Assembly: GCF_036347055.1 (NCBI RefSeq)
Contig: NZ_CP108882.1
Location: 6,808,001-6,872,000 of the forward strand
Length of the DNA: 64,000 bases
DNA from: Streptomyces sp. NBC_00820
GTDB taxonomy: Bacteria > Actinomycetota > Actinomycetes > Streptomycetales > Streptomycetaceae
Direction: 5' to 3'
Program-made: the position numbers and the translations under genes
Notes under the pieces: model-generated
What the model was told of the DNA's origin: nothing
What the model saw: the letters and a program-made list of their open reading frames with translations, nothing else
The model's database searches: none
Part shown: in pieces, positions 1-7,484 of the stretch
How the letters are laid out: every line of letters begins with the position of its first letter
How positions within the stretch are numbered: position 1 is the first letter of the stretch

Positions 1-381
1 CTGGTGCTGACCCGGCCCGCGAAGATCTTCAAGTCCAAGGTCATCGTGACGCGCCCGGACGGTTCGCCGGTCGGTGAGATCGTCCAGCAGAACATGATCG
101 GGAAGATCAACTTCGCGATGAACGTGAACGGCCAGAAGGTCGGCGCGATCAAGGCGGAGAACTGGCGGGCGTGGAACTTCGCCATCGTCGACCACGCGGA
201 CAACGAGGTCGCCCGGATCACCAAGACCTGGGAAGGTCTCGCCAAGACGCTGTTCACGTCGGCGGACAACTACGTCCTCCAGATCCACTACCAGCTGCCC
301 GAGCCGCTGCTGAGCCTCGTGGTGGCGACGGCCCTGACCGTGGACACCGCACTCAAGCAGGACTCGCGAGGTCTGGGCTGA
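1..381 (+). CDS. LURP-one/phospholipid scramblase-related protein, 3' part
   Basis: The reading frame is open from base 1 to the TGA at 379-381, so the gene starts upstream of the window; the GTG at 4 is internal or only a possible start. The visible part, about 126 residues, has alternating beta-strands rich in K, N and W (for example a WRAWNFAIVD segment) and a hydrophobic C-terminal helix (LLSLVVATALTVDTAL). That is the pattern of the tubby-like LURP-one/scramblase-related proteins common in actinomycetes. These are thought to bind lipid or membrane, but no enzymatic role can be read from the sequence. It converges on the DMT-family gene and shares the hairpin at 404-450 with it. Confidence 0.6.
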   Translation: MVLTRPAKIFKSKVIVTRPDGSPVGEIVQQNMIGKINFAMNVNGQKVGAIKAENWRAWNFAIVDHADNEVARITKTWEGLAKTLFTSADNYVLQIHYQLPEPLLSLVVATALTVDTALKQDSRGLG

Positions 382-403
382 ACACGTCCCACGGGGACAC
401 GGC

Positions 404-450
404 GACGGCGGCCGGCGCGCGCGGAGAATCCGCACGCACCGGCCGCCGTC
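404..450. terminator. Bidirectional terminator between convergent genes
   Basis: A perfect 12-bp inverted repeat (404-415 with 439-450, arm GACGGCGGCCGG) lies between the stop at 381 and the stop at 459 of the opposing gene. Its loop can pair further, and the sequence after the right arm is tctttcg. The position fits termination of both transcripts. Confidence 0.7.
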
Positions 451-458
451 TTTCGCGC

Positions 459-1559
459 TCAGTGCGCGGTGAGGTGTCCGGGCTGTTCCGGCCGGCGGGG
501 CGGTTCCGGCTGCCGGGGCCGCTGCCGCGGCACCAGCGCCGGCTCGGCCGTCGCCGTCGCCGGCTCCAGGGCCAGCACCGCCGCGACGGGATGCTCACCG
601 TCGTGCGAGGGCTCGTCGTACCCGGGGCGCCCACGGCCGGCCGGGGTGTGCTCGGGCCGCCCGCGGCCGGCCGGGGCGTACGCGGGTCGGTCGTGTCCGG
701 CACCGTCGCGCTCGGGCACCTCGTGCGCGGTGCCGGACCCGGGCGTCACCCGGGTCAGCAGGATCACACCCCAGGCGGAGAGGGCGGCCCCGGCCAGCGC
801 CAGCAGAACGCCGTCGGCGCCCCCCTGGAGCCCCTGGCCGAGCAGGGTCAGACCGATGACGGCGGCGGCCACGGGGTTGGCCAGGGTGACCACGGCCAGC
901 GGCGCGCCGAGGCCGCCGCGGTAGGCCGTCTGCGCCAGCAGCAGCCCGCCGGTGGCGAACGCGGCGACGAGGACGGCGACCACGACCACCTCGACGCTCA
1001 GCACCGGCCCCGAACGGTCGGTGGCCGCCACGGTCACCGTCTGGGTGAGCGCGGAGGCGACACCCGAGGCGAAACCGGAGGCGGTGGCGTGCCGCAGGCC
1101 GGGCCGGGTACCGGGCCAGGACAGCACGCCGATCGCGGCAGCCGTCGTACCGGCGACCACCAGCGCCTCGGTCATGCCCAGCACCCGTGACGGCGCCGGC
1201 CCCGAGGCGGAGATCAGCAGCGCGCCGAGCCCCACCAGCGTCAGCCCCGTGCCTCGCCACTCCATCGCACTGACCCGCCGGCCGGCCGCGCGCGCCCCGA
1301 GCGGCACCGCCGCGACGAGGGTGAGCGCGCCCAGCGGCTGCACCAGGGTGAGCGGTCCGTACTTCAGGGCCACGGCGTGCAGCAGCGCGGCGGCGGCGTT
1401 CAGGCCGACCGACGACCACCAGGAAGGGGTGCCGAGGAGCCTCGCCAGGCCGGCGCCGGCGTTGCGGGCGGCCAGGCGTTCCTGGGCGACGGCGGCCAGG
1501 GCGTAGGCGACGGCCGAGACCAGGGACAGGCCCACGGCGACCAGTGCGGCGGTGTTCAT
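459..1559 (-). CDS. DMT/EamA-like integral membrane transporter
   Basis: A 366-residue protein. About nine or ten hydrophobic segments fill residues 1 to ~285 (starting MNTAALVAVGLSLVSAVAYA), with repeated small-residue helices and a PLTLVQPLGALTLVAAVPLG stretch typical of drug/metabolite-transporter family exporters. The last ~85 residues are a hydrophilic tail rich in Pro, Arg and Gly, containing two near-identical APAGRGRP-type repeats, probably cytosolic. The ATG at 1559 overlaps the stop of the upstream phosphatase gene as ATGA, so the two are probably translationally coupled. Substrate unknown. Confidence 0.7.
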   Translation of the reverse strand: MNTAALVAVGLSLVSAVAYALAAVAQERLAARNAGAGLARLLGTPSWWSSVGLNAAAALLHAVALKYGPLTLVQPLGALTLVAAVPLGARAAGRRVSAMEWRGTGLTLVGLGALLISASGPAPSRVLGMTEALVVAGTTAAAIGVLSWPGTRPGLRHATASGFASGVASALTQTVTVAATDRSGPVLSVEVVVVAVLVAAFATGGLLLAQTAYRGGLGAPLAVVTLANPVAAAVIGLTLLGQGLQGGADGVLLALAGAALSAWGVILLTRVTPGSGTAHEVPERDGAGHDRPAYAPAGRGRPEHTPAGRGRPGYDEPSHDGEHPVAAVLALEPATATAEPALVPRQRPRQPEPPRRPEQPGHLTAH

Positions 1560-2356
1560 CGGCCCGCTCCCACCAGGCCGGTGTCCTGGGGGGTGAGCTG
1601 TCCCGTGCCACGCCCCGCGGTGCTCGCGGTCCGGTGCGGCGGGTGGACGACCGCGAGGGCGGTGCCGAGCAGGGCCGTCGCGATGATCGAGTCGACCCAG
1701 TAGTGGTTCGCGGTGCCCACGATGACCAGCAGGGTGACCAGCGGGTGCAGCAGCCACAGCCAGCGCAGGTGCGACCGGGTGGCCACGATCAGGCCGATCG
1801 CCACCATCAGGGCCCAGCCGAAGTGCAGCGAGGGCATCGCTGCGTACTGGTTGGAGAGGTGGTCGCCGGCGGGCGGGCCGTAGACGGAGGGGCCGTAGAC
1901 CCGGGCCGTGTCGATCAGGCCGATGCCGGACAGCATGCGCGGCGGGGCCAGCGGGAACGCGAACGGGAACACCAGGGCCGCGCCGGTCACCGCCGCCAGG
2001 ACCCGGCGGGCCCACACGTAGTGCGCGGGGCGGCGCAGGTACGTCCAGACCAGGAAGGCCACGGTGGCGGGGAAGTGGACCGTCGCGTAGTAGGTGTTCG
2101 CCACGTGGACCAGGGCGTCGCTGTGCAGCAGCGCCGACTGGACGCCGGTCTCGCCGGGGAGGTGGAGGGTCCTCTCCAGATCCCACACGCCGTGTGCGTT
2201 GTCCAGGGCGAGGCGGGTGTGGCCGATGGCCAGCCGCCGGCCCTCCTTGTAGACGAGGAAGAGCCCCGCGACGAGCAGGAACTCGCGTATCAGCGGCGGG
2301 CGCGCCGCGACTGTCGCGTCCGGCTCTGGATCCGCAGGCTCGGTGGGGTCATTCAT
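1556..2356 (-). CDS. PAP2-superfamily membrane phosphatase (inositolphosphotransferase-like)
   Basis: About 266 residues with six hydrophobic segments. The PAP2 signature is visible as a late SLHFGWAL segment followed by a TANHYWVD segment, whose His/Asp residues form the phosphatase catalytic site in this superfamily. The architecture (long N-terminal loop, FPLAPPRML motif) resembles the AUR1/inositolphosphotransferase branch. I chose the ATG at 2356 because AAGGG stands 6 nt upstream; the in-frame ATG at 2371 has no ribosome-binding site. Family members hydrolyse or transfer lipid phosphates at the outer membrane face. It forms an operon with the transporter at 459-1559 and is divergent from a TetR regulator, which probably controls it. 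Confidence 0.75.
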   Translation of the reverse strand: MNDPTEPADPEPDATVAARPPLIREFLLVAGLFLVYKEGRRLAIGHTRLALDNAHGVWDLERTLHLPGETGVQSALLHSDALVHVANTYYATVHFPATVAFLVWTYLRRPAHYVWARRVLAAVTGAALVFPFAFPLAPPRMLSGIGLIDTARVYGPSVYGPPAGDHLSNQYAAMPSLHFGWALMVAIGLIVATRSHLRWLWLLHPLVTLLVIVGTANHYWVDSIIATALLGTALAVVHPPHRTASTAGRGTGQLTPQDTGLVGAGR

Positions 2357-2427
2357 CCCCGGCCCTTTCATGGCAGTGGTGCTTGTGGTGGTGCTGTGCC
2401 GAGCCCCGGGCCGAGGTCCGAACTCAG

Positions 2428-2490
2428 CGATACGTCGCCGTACCGATACGGTAGTGTACCGATACGTCGCCGTACCGGTACACTGACGTA
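2428..2490. promoter_or_regulatory. Operator array for the TetR regulator
   Basis: Between the divergent phosphatase and TetR genes, the 18-mer CGATACGTCGCCGTACCG occurs twice (2428-2445 and 2460-2477), exactly 32 bp (three helical turns) apart. GTACCGATACG is also repeated at 2440-2450 and 2456-2466, and a perfect 10-bp palindrome GTACCGGTAC lies at 2472-2481. Dense, phased, partly palindromic repeats in a divergent promoter are what a TetR dimer pair would bind. The regulator's identity as the binder is inferred from adjacency. Confidence 0.6.
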
Positions 2491-2580
2491 TCGATTGAGG
2501 TGCGACACACTGGAAGCAGGTGTGGCGCGGTCCTGGGGCGCAGCCGGGGCGGGCCGTACGGGAGTGAGGAGGAGCCGCGC

Positions 2581-3195
2581 ATGACGTCGCAGGCCGCTGA
2601 GGGACCGGAGGCGGTCGCCGCCGCGCGTCGCTCCAAGATCACTCCTGAACGCGAGCGGGAGTTCTTCGACGCCGTCCTGGAGCAGATCCGCGAGTGCGGC
2701 TACGACTCCGTGACGATGGAGGGCATCGCCGCCAGCACCCGGTGCAGCAAGTCCACGCTCTACCGGCAGTGGAAGACCAAGCCCCAGTTCGTCGCCGCCG
2801 CGCTGCGCTCCAGCCGCCGGGTACGCTTCGCCGGGATCGACACCGGCTCGCTCGCCGAGGACCTGCGCCAGGCCGCGCGGGCCGCGGGTGACTGGTCCAC
2901 CAAGGACACCAAGCTGCTGCAGGCGCTGGGGCACGCGGTCACGGCCGACGAGGAGCTGGCCCAGGCGCTGCGCGAGGCGCTCATCCTCCCCGAACTCGCC
3001 GCGCTCCAGGAGATCATCGGGCGGGGCGTGGCGCGGGGCGAGGTGGCCGCGGACCATCCGGCGCTGGAGTACATCCCCGCCATGATCTTCGGTGTCCTGC
3101 GGGTACGCCCCGTGCTCTGCGGGCAGTACGGCGACGCCGAATACCTCGTCCGGTTCGTGGAGGCGGCGGTCCTGCCCACCCTCGGACTGACATGA
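2581..3195 (+). CDS. TetR-family transcriptional regulator
   Basis: A 204-residue protein. The N-terminal helix-turn-helix is clear: residues ~15-65 contain FFDAVLEQIRECGYDSVTMEGIA and then CSKSTLYRQWKTKPQF, the TetR recognition helix signature. A C-terminal ligand/dimer domain follows. The ATG at 2581 is preceded by a strong GAGGAGG; longer in-frame starts from 2500 would overlap the operator. It is divergent from the PAP2/DMT operon, with repeats between them, so it probably represses that operon and itself. Ligand unknown. Confidence 0.85.
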   Translation: MTSQAAEGPEAVAAARRSKITPEREREFFDAVLEQIRECGYDSVTMEGIAASTRCSKSTLYRQWKTKPQFVAAALRSSRRVRFAGIDTGSLAEDLRQAARAAGDWSTKDTKLLQALGHAVTADEELAQALREALILPELAALQEIIGRGVARGEVAADHPALEYIPAMIFGVLRVRPVLCGQYGDAEYLVRFVEAAVLPTLGLT

Positions 3196-3294
3196 AGCCC
3201 AGGCCGCCGTTCAACGGGATGACTGAACGGTGACCTGCTCGCGCCGCACCGTGGGGACGGGGGCGGCGCGCACCCCCGGCCGGGTGGGGTTCCT

Positions 3295-3361
3295 CTTGAG
3301 CGGAGAGGCGCCCTGCCCGGCCGTTCGACTTGAGCGGAGAGGCGCCAGCCCAGCTGTTCGA
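3295..3361. repeat. Tandem 34-bp duplication
   Basis: CTTGAGCGGAGAGGCGCC occurs at 3295-3312 and again at 3329-3346; each copy is followed by a diverged but similar tail ending GTTCGA. It lies after the TetR stop and before the terminator. No coding or operator role is evident. Confidence 0.7.
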
Positions 3362-3378
3362 CGTTTGTCGGGGCCGTC

Positions 3379-3419
3379 GGGCGGGCGCCGCCTCGGAGGC
3401 CCCGAGGCGGCGCCCGCCC
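3379..3419. terminator. Strong hairpin terminator
   Basis: A perfect 18-bp stem (3379-3396 with 3402-3419) with a 5-nt loop lies 4 bp beyond the stop of the DUF2510 gene. It can also stop transcripts from the convergent TetR gene. No U-tract follows, as is usual in Streptomyces. Confidence 0.8.
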
Positions 3420-3422
3420 GTC

Positions 3423-4547
3423 TCAGGCGTTCTGGCCGCTCCCGTCGCCGGACGACGCCTCGATGCCCTTGAGGATCTCGTCCATGACCGATGTCGGTCG
3501 GCCGACGTCCAGGCCGAAGCGCACCACCAGGATGCGCCGGGCGTCCTGCGGTGAGGGGAAGGCGACCGACTCGACGTAGCCGTCGGCGCCCTTGCTGGTG
3601 ACCGCTTTCCAGCGCACCAGGTACCCCTTCTGCCCGGCCACCGTGACCGCCCGGGAGGCCAGCACCTCGTGCGAGGTCAGGCTCCCGTAGGTGGTGCCGC
3701 CGTACGCGTGCTCGGCGTTGGCCGCGATGTCCGCCTTGGCGACCGCCTCGGCCGTGTCGCCCTTGGTGCCCAGGTCCTCCGCCGACGCCGAGTAGGCGCC
3801 CCCGGCGGTACACGTCTCCTGACTGTTGCCCGGGCACTTGTAGGCGTCGTCCGAGGTCACCTGCGCGCCGGCGGCGAGCGGCTCGCCCGTCCACCCCCGC
3901 GGCACCGGCAGGCTGATCCCGTTGACCTGGTCCGGCACGGTCCCGCCGCCCTTGACCTTCGGCACCCCCGGCCCCGGCCGCGGGGACTCGTCCGGCCCGC
4001 TGGAGCCGCCGGAGCCGTCCGGTCCGCCGGAGCCACCCGGTTCGTGCCCCCGCTCCTGTCCCTGCTGGGAATCCGTGCGGCCGCCGCTGCCGCCGCCGTC
4101 CTGGGAGAGGGCGTACACGCCGACTCCGATGCTGACCAGGACCACGGCCGCCGCCGTGGCGGCTATGCCGATGCGCAGCCCACGCCTGGGCGCGGCCGGC
4201 GGCTGGGCGGGATACGCCGGGTATCCGGGGTGTCCCGGGTGTCCCGGGTGCGAGGGGTACGCCGTCCCGCCCGCGTACGGCGAGCCGGTCGGGTAGGCCG
4301 GGTAGGCCGGGGTTCCGGGATACGCCGGCGCCCCGGGGTACCCATAACCGCCCGGCCCGCCCGGCCCGCCCGGTCCGGCCGGTTGCGCGGGGGGAACCGG
4401 CTGCCCCTGCGGACCCCACGTGGCGGAGGCCCCGGCGGGGCGCGTCCGGTCGGTCCAGGCCGTGCCGTCCCACCAGCGCTCGGTGGGCGGGGCGTTGTGC
4501 GTCTGCCCGGGATCGGGGTACCACCCCGGAGGAGTCACCTGCGTCAT
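3423..4547 (-). CDS. DUF2510-domain membrane-anchored protein
   Basis: A 374-residue protein. Residues 1-40 are a DUF2510 module (PPGWYPDPG...RWWDGTAWTD), a short actinobacterial domain often placed at the N-terminus of membrane proteins. A Pro/Gly/Tyr-rich linker with repeated GYP-type motifs follows, then one transmembrane helix near residues 130-150 (IAATAAAVVLVSIGVGVYAL), a Gly/Ser/Pro-rich spacer and an extracytoplasmic domain of ~190 residues with two Cys (CPGNSQETC) that could form a disulfide. The topology suggests an envelope protein with the small domain inside. Function unknown. Confidence 0.7.
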   Translation of the reverse strand: MTQVTPPGWYPDPGQTHNAPPTERWWDGTAWTDRTRPAGASATWGPQGQPVPPAQPAGPGGPGGPGGYGYPGAPAYPGTPAYPAYPTGSPYAGGTAYPSHPGHPGHPGYPAYPAQPPAAPRRGLRIGIAATAAAVVLVSIGVGVYALSQDGGGSGGRTDSQQGQERGHEPGGSGGPDGSGGSSGPDESPRPGPGVPKVKGGGTVPDQVNGISLPVPRGWTGEPLAAGAQVTSDDAYKCPGNSQETCTAGGAYSASAEDLGTKGDTAEAVAKADIAANAEHAYGGTTYGSLTSHEVLASRAVTVAGQKGYLVRWKAVTSKGADGYVESVAFPSPQDARRILVVRFGLDVGRPTSVMDEILKGIEASSGDGSGQNA

Positions 4548-4654
4548 GCCCCCACCGTATGAGGCGTCGATAAAAGTGTGATGAGAGCGTCCCCCGCCAA
4601 CTCGGCGGAGCGGTGTGTTTCGCCTCGTTTAGCCTTTTTCGGTCCCGGTTTTCC

Positions 4655-5860
4655 TCACCGCGAACTGGCCGCGTGCGCCGCCTGTGCCGTCTCCTCGCCC
4701 GTCACCACGAGTCGCACCGGGCCCCTCGCCGCGGGCGGCGGCAGCCGCAACGGGCCGCGACCGGGCGTCAACGAGCCCAGAACGCTCGGATGCCGGGCGC
4801 CCGTGCTGCGCGGATCGGTGCCGGGCAGGCCGTGCGCGGTGAGGAAGCCGAGCACCGCGAAGGCGTACGCCTCCTTCGCGGCGGCGGGCAGTCCCAGCTC
4901 GTCCGAGGTGCGCACCGCGATGCCGGGGAGCAGCCCCCGGAGCATGCCCATCAGGACCGGATTACGGGTGCCCCCGCCGGAGGCGACCACCTCCGTGGCG
5001 CCGGCGGACCGCACGGCGTCGGCGACCGTACGGGCCGTCAGCAGGGTGAGCGTCGCCAGCACGTCCTCGGCCGGAAGGCCGTCGAGACCGCCCGCCGCCC
5101 GCAGGTATCCCGGATGGAACAGCTCCTTGCCGGTCGTCTTGGGCGGCCGCAGCGCGTAGTACGGCTCTGCGAGCAGCCGTTCCAGCAGGGGCTGGTACGG
5201 CGCTCCGCGCGCGGCCAGTGCCCCGTCGGCGTCGTACGCCCGGCGCCCGCCGCTGAACTCCCGGGCCGCCGCGTCGAGCAGCGCACAGCCCGGCCCGGAG
5301 TCGAAGGCCGTCCCGTCCGGAGCGGTCAGGTTGGCGATGCCCCCGATGTTCAGCGCCACCGGTCTGCCCGGCAGGCCCCGCAGCCACAGCAGGTCGACCA
5401 GGCTCACCAACGGCGCGCCCTGGCCGCCGCCCGCGACGTCCCGGGCGCGGAAGTCGGCCACCACCGGCAGTCCGGTCGCCTCGGCGATCCAGGCGGGCTG
5501 CCCCAGCTGCAGCGTGCCGTGCACGCGTCCCGCGTCGACCCAGTGGTAGACGGTCTGACCGTGCGACGCCACCAACTCGGCACGGCCATCACACAGTTCA
5601 CGGTCGGCGCGGACGGCCGCCGCCGCGAACGCCTGCCCGATCCGGGTGTCCAGCCCGCACACCTCGGCCAGTGGCACGGCGCCGGGTGGCAGCGCCGCCG
5701 CGAGGGCCCGGCGCAGGTCGTCGTCGTACGGCGTGCTCACCATGCCGCGCGGCTCCAGCACCAGCGCCTCCCCGTCCAGGCGGAGTTCGGCGGCCGCCGC
5801 GTCGACCGCGTCGTACGACGTCCCCGACATCAGCCCGATCACCAGCACTTGCTCAACCAC
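4655..5860 (-). CDS. anmK: Anhydro-N-acetylmuramic acid kinase
   Basis: A 401-residue protein matching AnmK, which opens and phosphorylates 1,6-anhydro-MurNAc to MurNAc-6-phosphate during peptidoglycan recycling in the cytoplasm. Visible signatures are GLMSGTSYDAVDAA near the N-terminus (phosphate loop), ASHGQTVYH, NIGGIANLT and the C-terminal ASGGGTRNPVLM nucleotide-binding segment. Where many homologues have SGTSxDGxD, this one has SGTSYDAVD. The GTG at 5860 has GGAAGG almost abutting it; the in-frame GTG at 5848 has better spacing and would remove four residues. The 5' end overlaps the MFS transporter, so the two are co-transcribed. Confidence 0.85.
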   Translation of the reverse strand: MVEQVLVIGLMSGTSYDAVDAAAAELRLDGEALVLEPRGMVSTPYDDDLRRALAAALPPGAVPLAEVCGLDTRIGQAFAAAAVRADRELCDGRAELVASHGQTVYHWVDAGRVHGTLQLGQPAWIAEATGLPVVADFRARDVAGGGQGAPLVSLVDLLWLRGLPGRPVALNIGGIANLTAPDGTAFDSGPGCALLDAAAREFSGGRRAYDADGALAARGAPYQPLLERLLAEPYYALRPPKTTGKELFHPGYLRAAGGLDGLPAEDVLATLTLLTARTVADAVRSAGATEVVASGGGTRNPVLMGMLRGLLPGIAVRTSDELGLPAAAKEAYAFAVLGFLTAHGLPGTDPRSTGARHPSVLGSLTPGRGPLRLPPPAARGPVRLVVTGEETAQAAHAASSR

Positions 5861-7295
5861 CCTTCCGGGAAGGAGTTCCGAGCAGCGCGAGCGCGCTCAC
5901 CGCGCACGCCGCCGCCGCGTAGTACGCGGGCACGTCCAGGTTCCCGGTCCGCCGTACCGCTTCCGTGATGATCAGTCCCGCGCATCCGGAGAACACCGCG
6001 TTCGACAGGGAGTAGGCGAGCCCGAGCCCCGTCCAGCGCACCCGCGCCGGGAACATCTCGGCGAGCAGCGCGGGTCCGGGACCGGCCATCAGCCCCACCA
6101 CCGCACCCGCGGCGAAGGTGGCCACGCCCTTGGTGGTAGCAGAAGTCCCGCCGTCCTGGAGCAGGTTGAGCAGCGGAACCGCCAGGGCCGCGACCAGCAC
6201 CGCCCCCGCCAGCATCACCGGCCGCCGCCCCACCCGGTCGCTGAGCAGCCCCGCCGGGAGGATCGCCGCGGCGAAGCCCAGGTTGGCCGGCACGGTGGCG
6301 AGCAGCGCGTGCCGCATGTCCGTGTGCAGCGAGGTCTGCAGATACGACGGCAGGACGACGAGGAAGGTGTACCCGGCGGCCGCCCAGCCCATGACCCGCC
6401 CGGCGCCCAGCAGCACCGCCGACGCCATCGCCCTGGCCCCCACGCCGGCGGCCTCCCGCGCCCCGTCGGCCCCGTCGCGCCCGCCGACCACATCGGCCCC
6501 GCTCGCCGAGCCGACTCCGCTCGCCGAGCCGACTCCGCTCGCCGAGCCGACTCCGCTCGCCGAGCCGACTCCGCCGGTCCCGTCGGCCGTGTCCGTGCTC
6601 GCCTTCCGGAACTCCGGTGTCTCCGCAAGCCCCACCCGCAGCCACAACGCCACCAGGCCCAGTGGCAGGGCGAGAAGAAACGGCAACCGCCAGCCCCAGG
6701 AGGTGAGTTGATCGCCACTGAGCACCGTGGCCGTCCCCGCAGCGACACCGGCGCCCCCCAGCAGGCCGAGCGCCACCGTGAACGACTGCCACGCCCCGTA
6801 CAGCCCGCGCCGGCCGGGCGGGGCGTACTCCGTCAGCAACGCCACCGCGCCACCGAACTCCCCTCCCGCCGACAACCCCTGGACGACCCTCAGGAACGTG
6901 AGCAGCCAGGGCGCCAGGGCGCCCGCCGTGGCATAGGTCGGCAGCACGCCGATCAGCGCCGTCGCGGCCGTCATCAGCGCGATGACCCCGATCAGCACCG
7001 GCCGCCGGCCCACCCGGTCGCCGAGCCGGCCGAACAGGGCGGCGCCGAGCGGGCGGAAGAAGAACGCCAGCGCGAAAGAGGCGTAGGTGCGCACGAGCGC
7101 CTCGGTCGTGCCACCGCCCGTCGGTGTGAAGAACCGGTCGGCGAGGACCGTGGCCAGATAGCCGTAGACGCCGAACTCGTACCATTCCACGAGGTTGCCC
7201 ACCGACCCCGCGGCCACCGCCCGCACGGACGGCATCCGCGCCGCCGCGCCCTCGCGCGACCCGCGATCCTCCCGGTCTTCGAAAACCAGCTTCAT
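5853..7295 (-). CDS. MFS transporter, metabolite:H+ symporter (MHS) type
   Basis: A 480-residue protein with about 12 hydrophobic segments. Family marks are AGSVGNLVEWYEFGVYGYLA at the first helix, GRLGDRVGRRPVL in loop 2-3 and a second GLLSDRVGRRPVML in the C-terminal half, as in proline/alpha-ketoglutarate-type proton symporters. The central cytoplasmic loop contains four perfect copies of a six-residue GVGSAS repeat, from the 18-bp DNA repeat at 6501-6572. The ATG at 7295 was chosen; longer frames add an Arg-rich stretch unlike the family. It overlaps anmK by 8 bp, which suggests a linked role, perhaps uptake of a wall-derived compound (inference). Confidence 0.8.
   Translation of the reverse strand: MKLVFEDREDRGSREGAAARMPSVRAVAAGSVGNLVEWYEFGVYGYLATVLADRFFTPTGGGTTEALVRTYASFALAFFFRPLGAALFGRLGDRVGRRPVLIGVIALMTAATALIGVLPTYATAGALAPWLLTFLRVVQGLSAGGEFGGAVALLTEYAPPGRRGLYGAWQSFTVALGLLGGAGVAAGTATVLSGDQLTSWGWRLPFLLALPLGLVALWLRVGLAETPEFRKASTDTADGTGGVGSASGVGSASGVGSASGVGSASGADVVGGRDGADGAREAAGVGARAMASAVLLGAGRVMGWAAAGYTFLVVLPSYLQTSLHTDMRHALLATVPANLGFAAAILPAGLLSDRVGRRPVMLAGAVLVAALAVPLLNLLQDGGTSATTKGVATFAAGAVVGLMAGPGPALLAEMFPARVRWTGLGLAYSLSNAVFSGCAGLIITEAVRRTGNLDVPAYYAAAACAVSALALLGTPSRKGG
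6501..6572. repeat. In-frame 18-bp tandem repeat, 4 perfect copies
   Basis: Four identical 18-bp units (GCTCGCCGAGCCGACTCC) lie end to end inside the MFS gene and encode a Gly/Ser/Ala/Val repeat in the central loop. Perfect identity implies recent slippage, so copy number is probably variable between strains. Confidence 0.9.
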
Positions 7296-7484
7296 CCCAG
7301 GCCTTGCTGACGGTCCGTCGACTGAGTGCGGGCTGGTCGGACAGTGTGCGCGTCGCCCGCGCTTACCGGGTTTCACCCGGCGGTGCAACTCCTGCCCGGT
7401 CCGGCCTCCACTTATCCCTCCGGACGGCTACGCTCGTGCGCGGTACGTCATTCGGGCGACATGACGACGTGGGGAGGAGACGCG

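Noticed and set aside
459..2186. A 575-codon minus-strand frame joining parts of two genes
   Set aside because: Upstream of 1559 it reads the phosphatase gene in the wrong frame; only the part from ATG 1559 is supported.
6501..6572. Possible CRISPR-like array in tandem repeats (also 35650-35754, 39723-39812)
   Set aside because: Units are contiguous without spacers and in frame with coding sequence; no cas genes are present.
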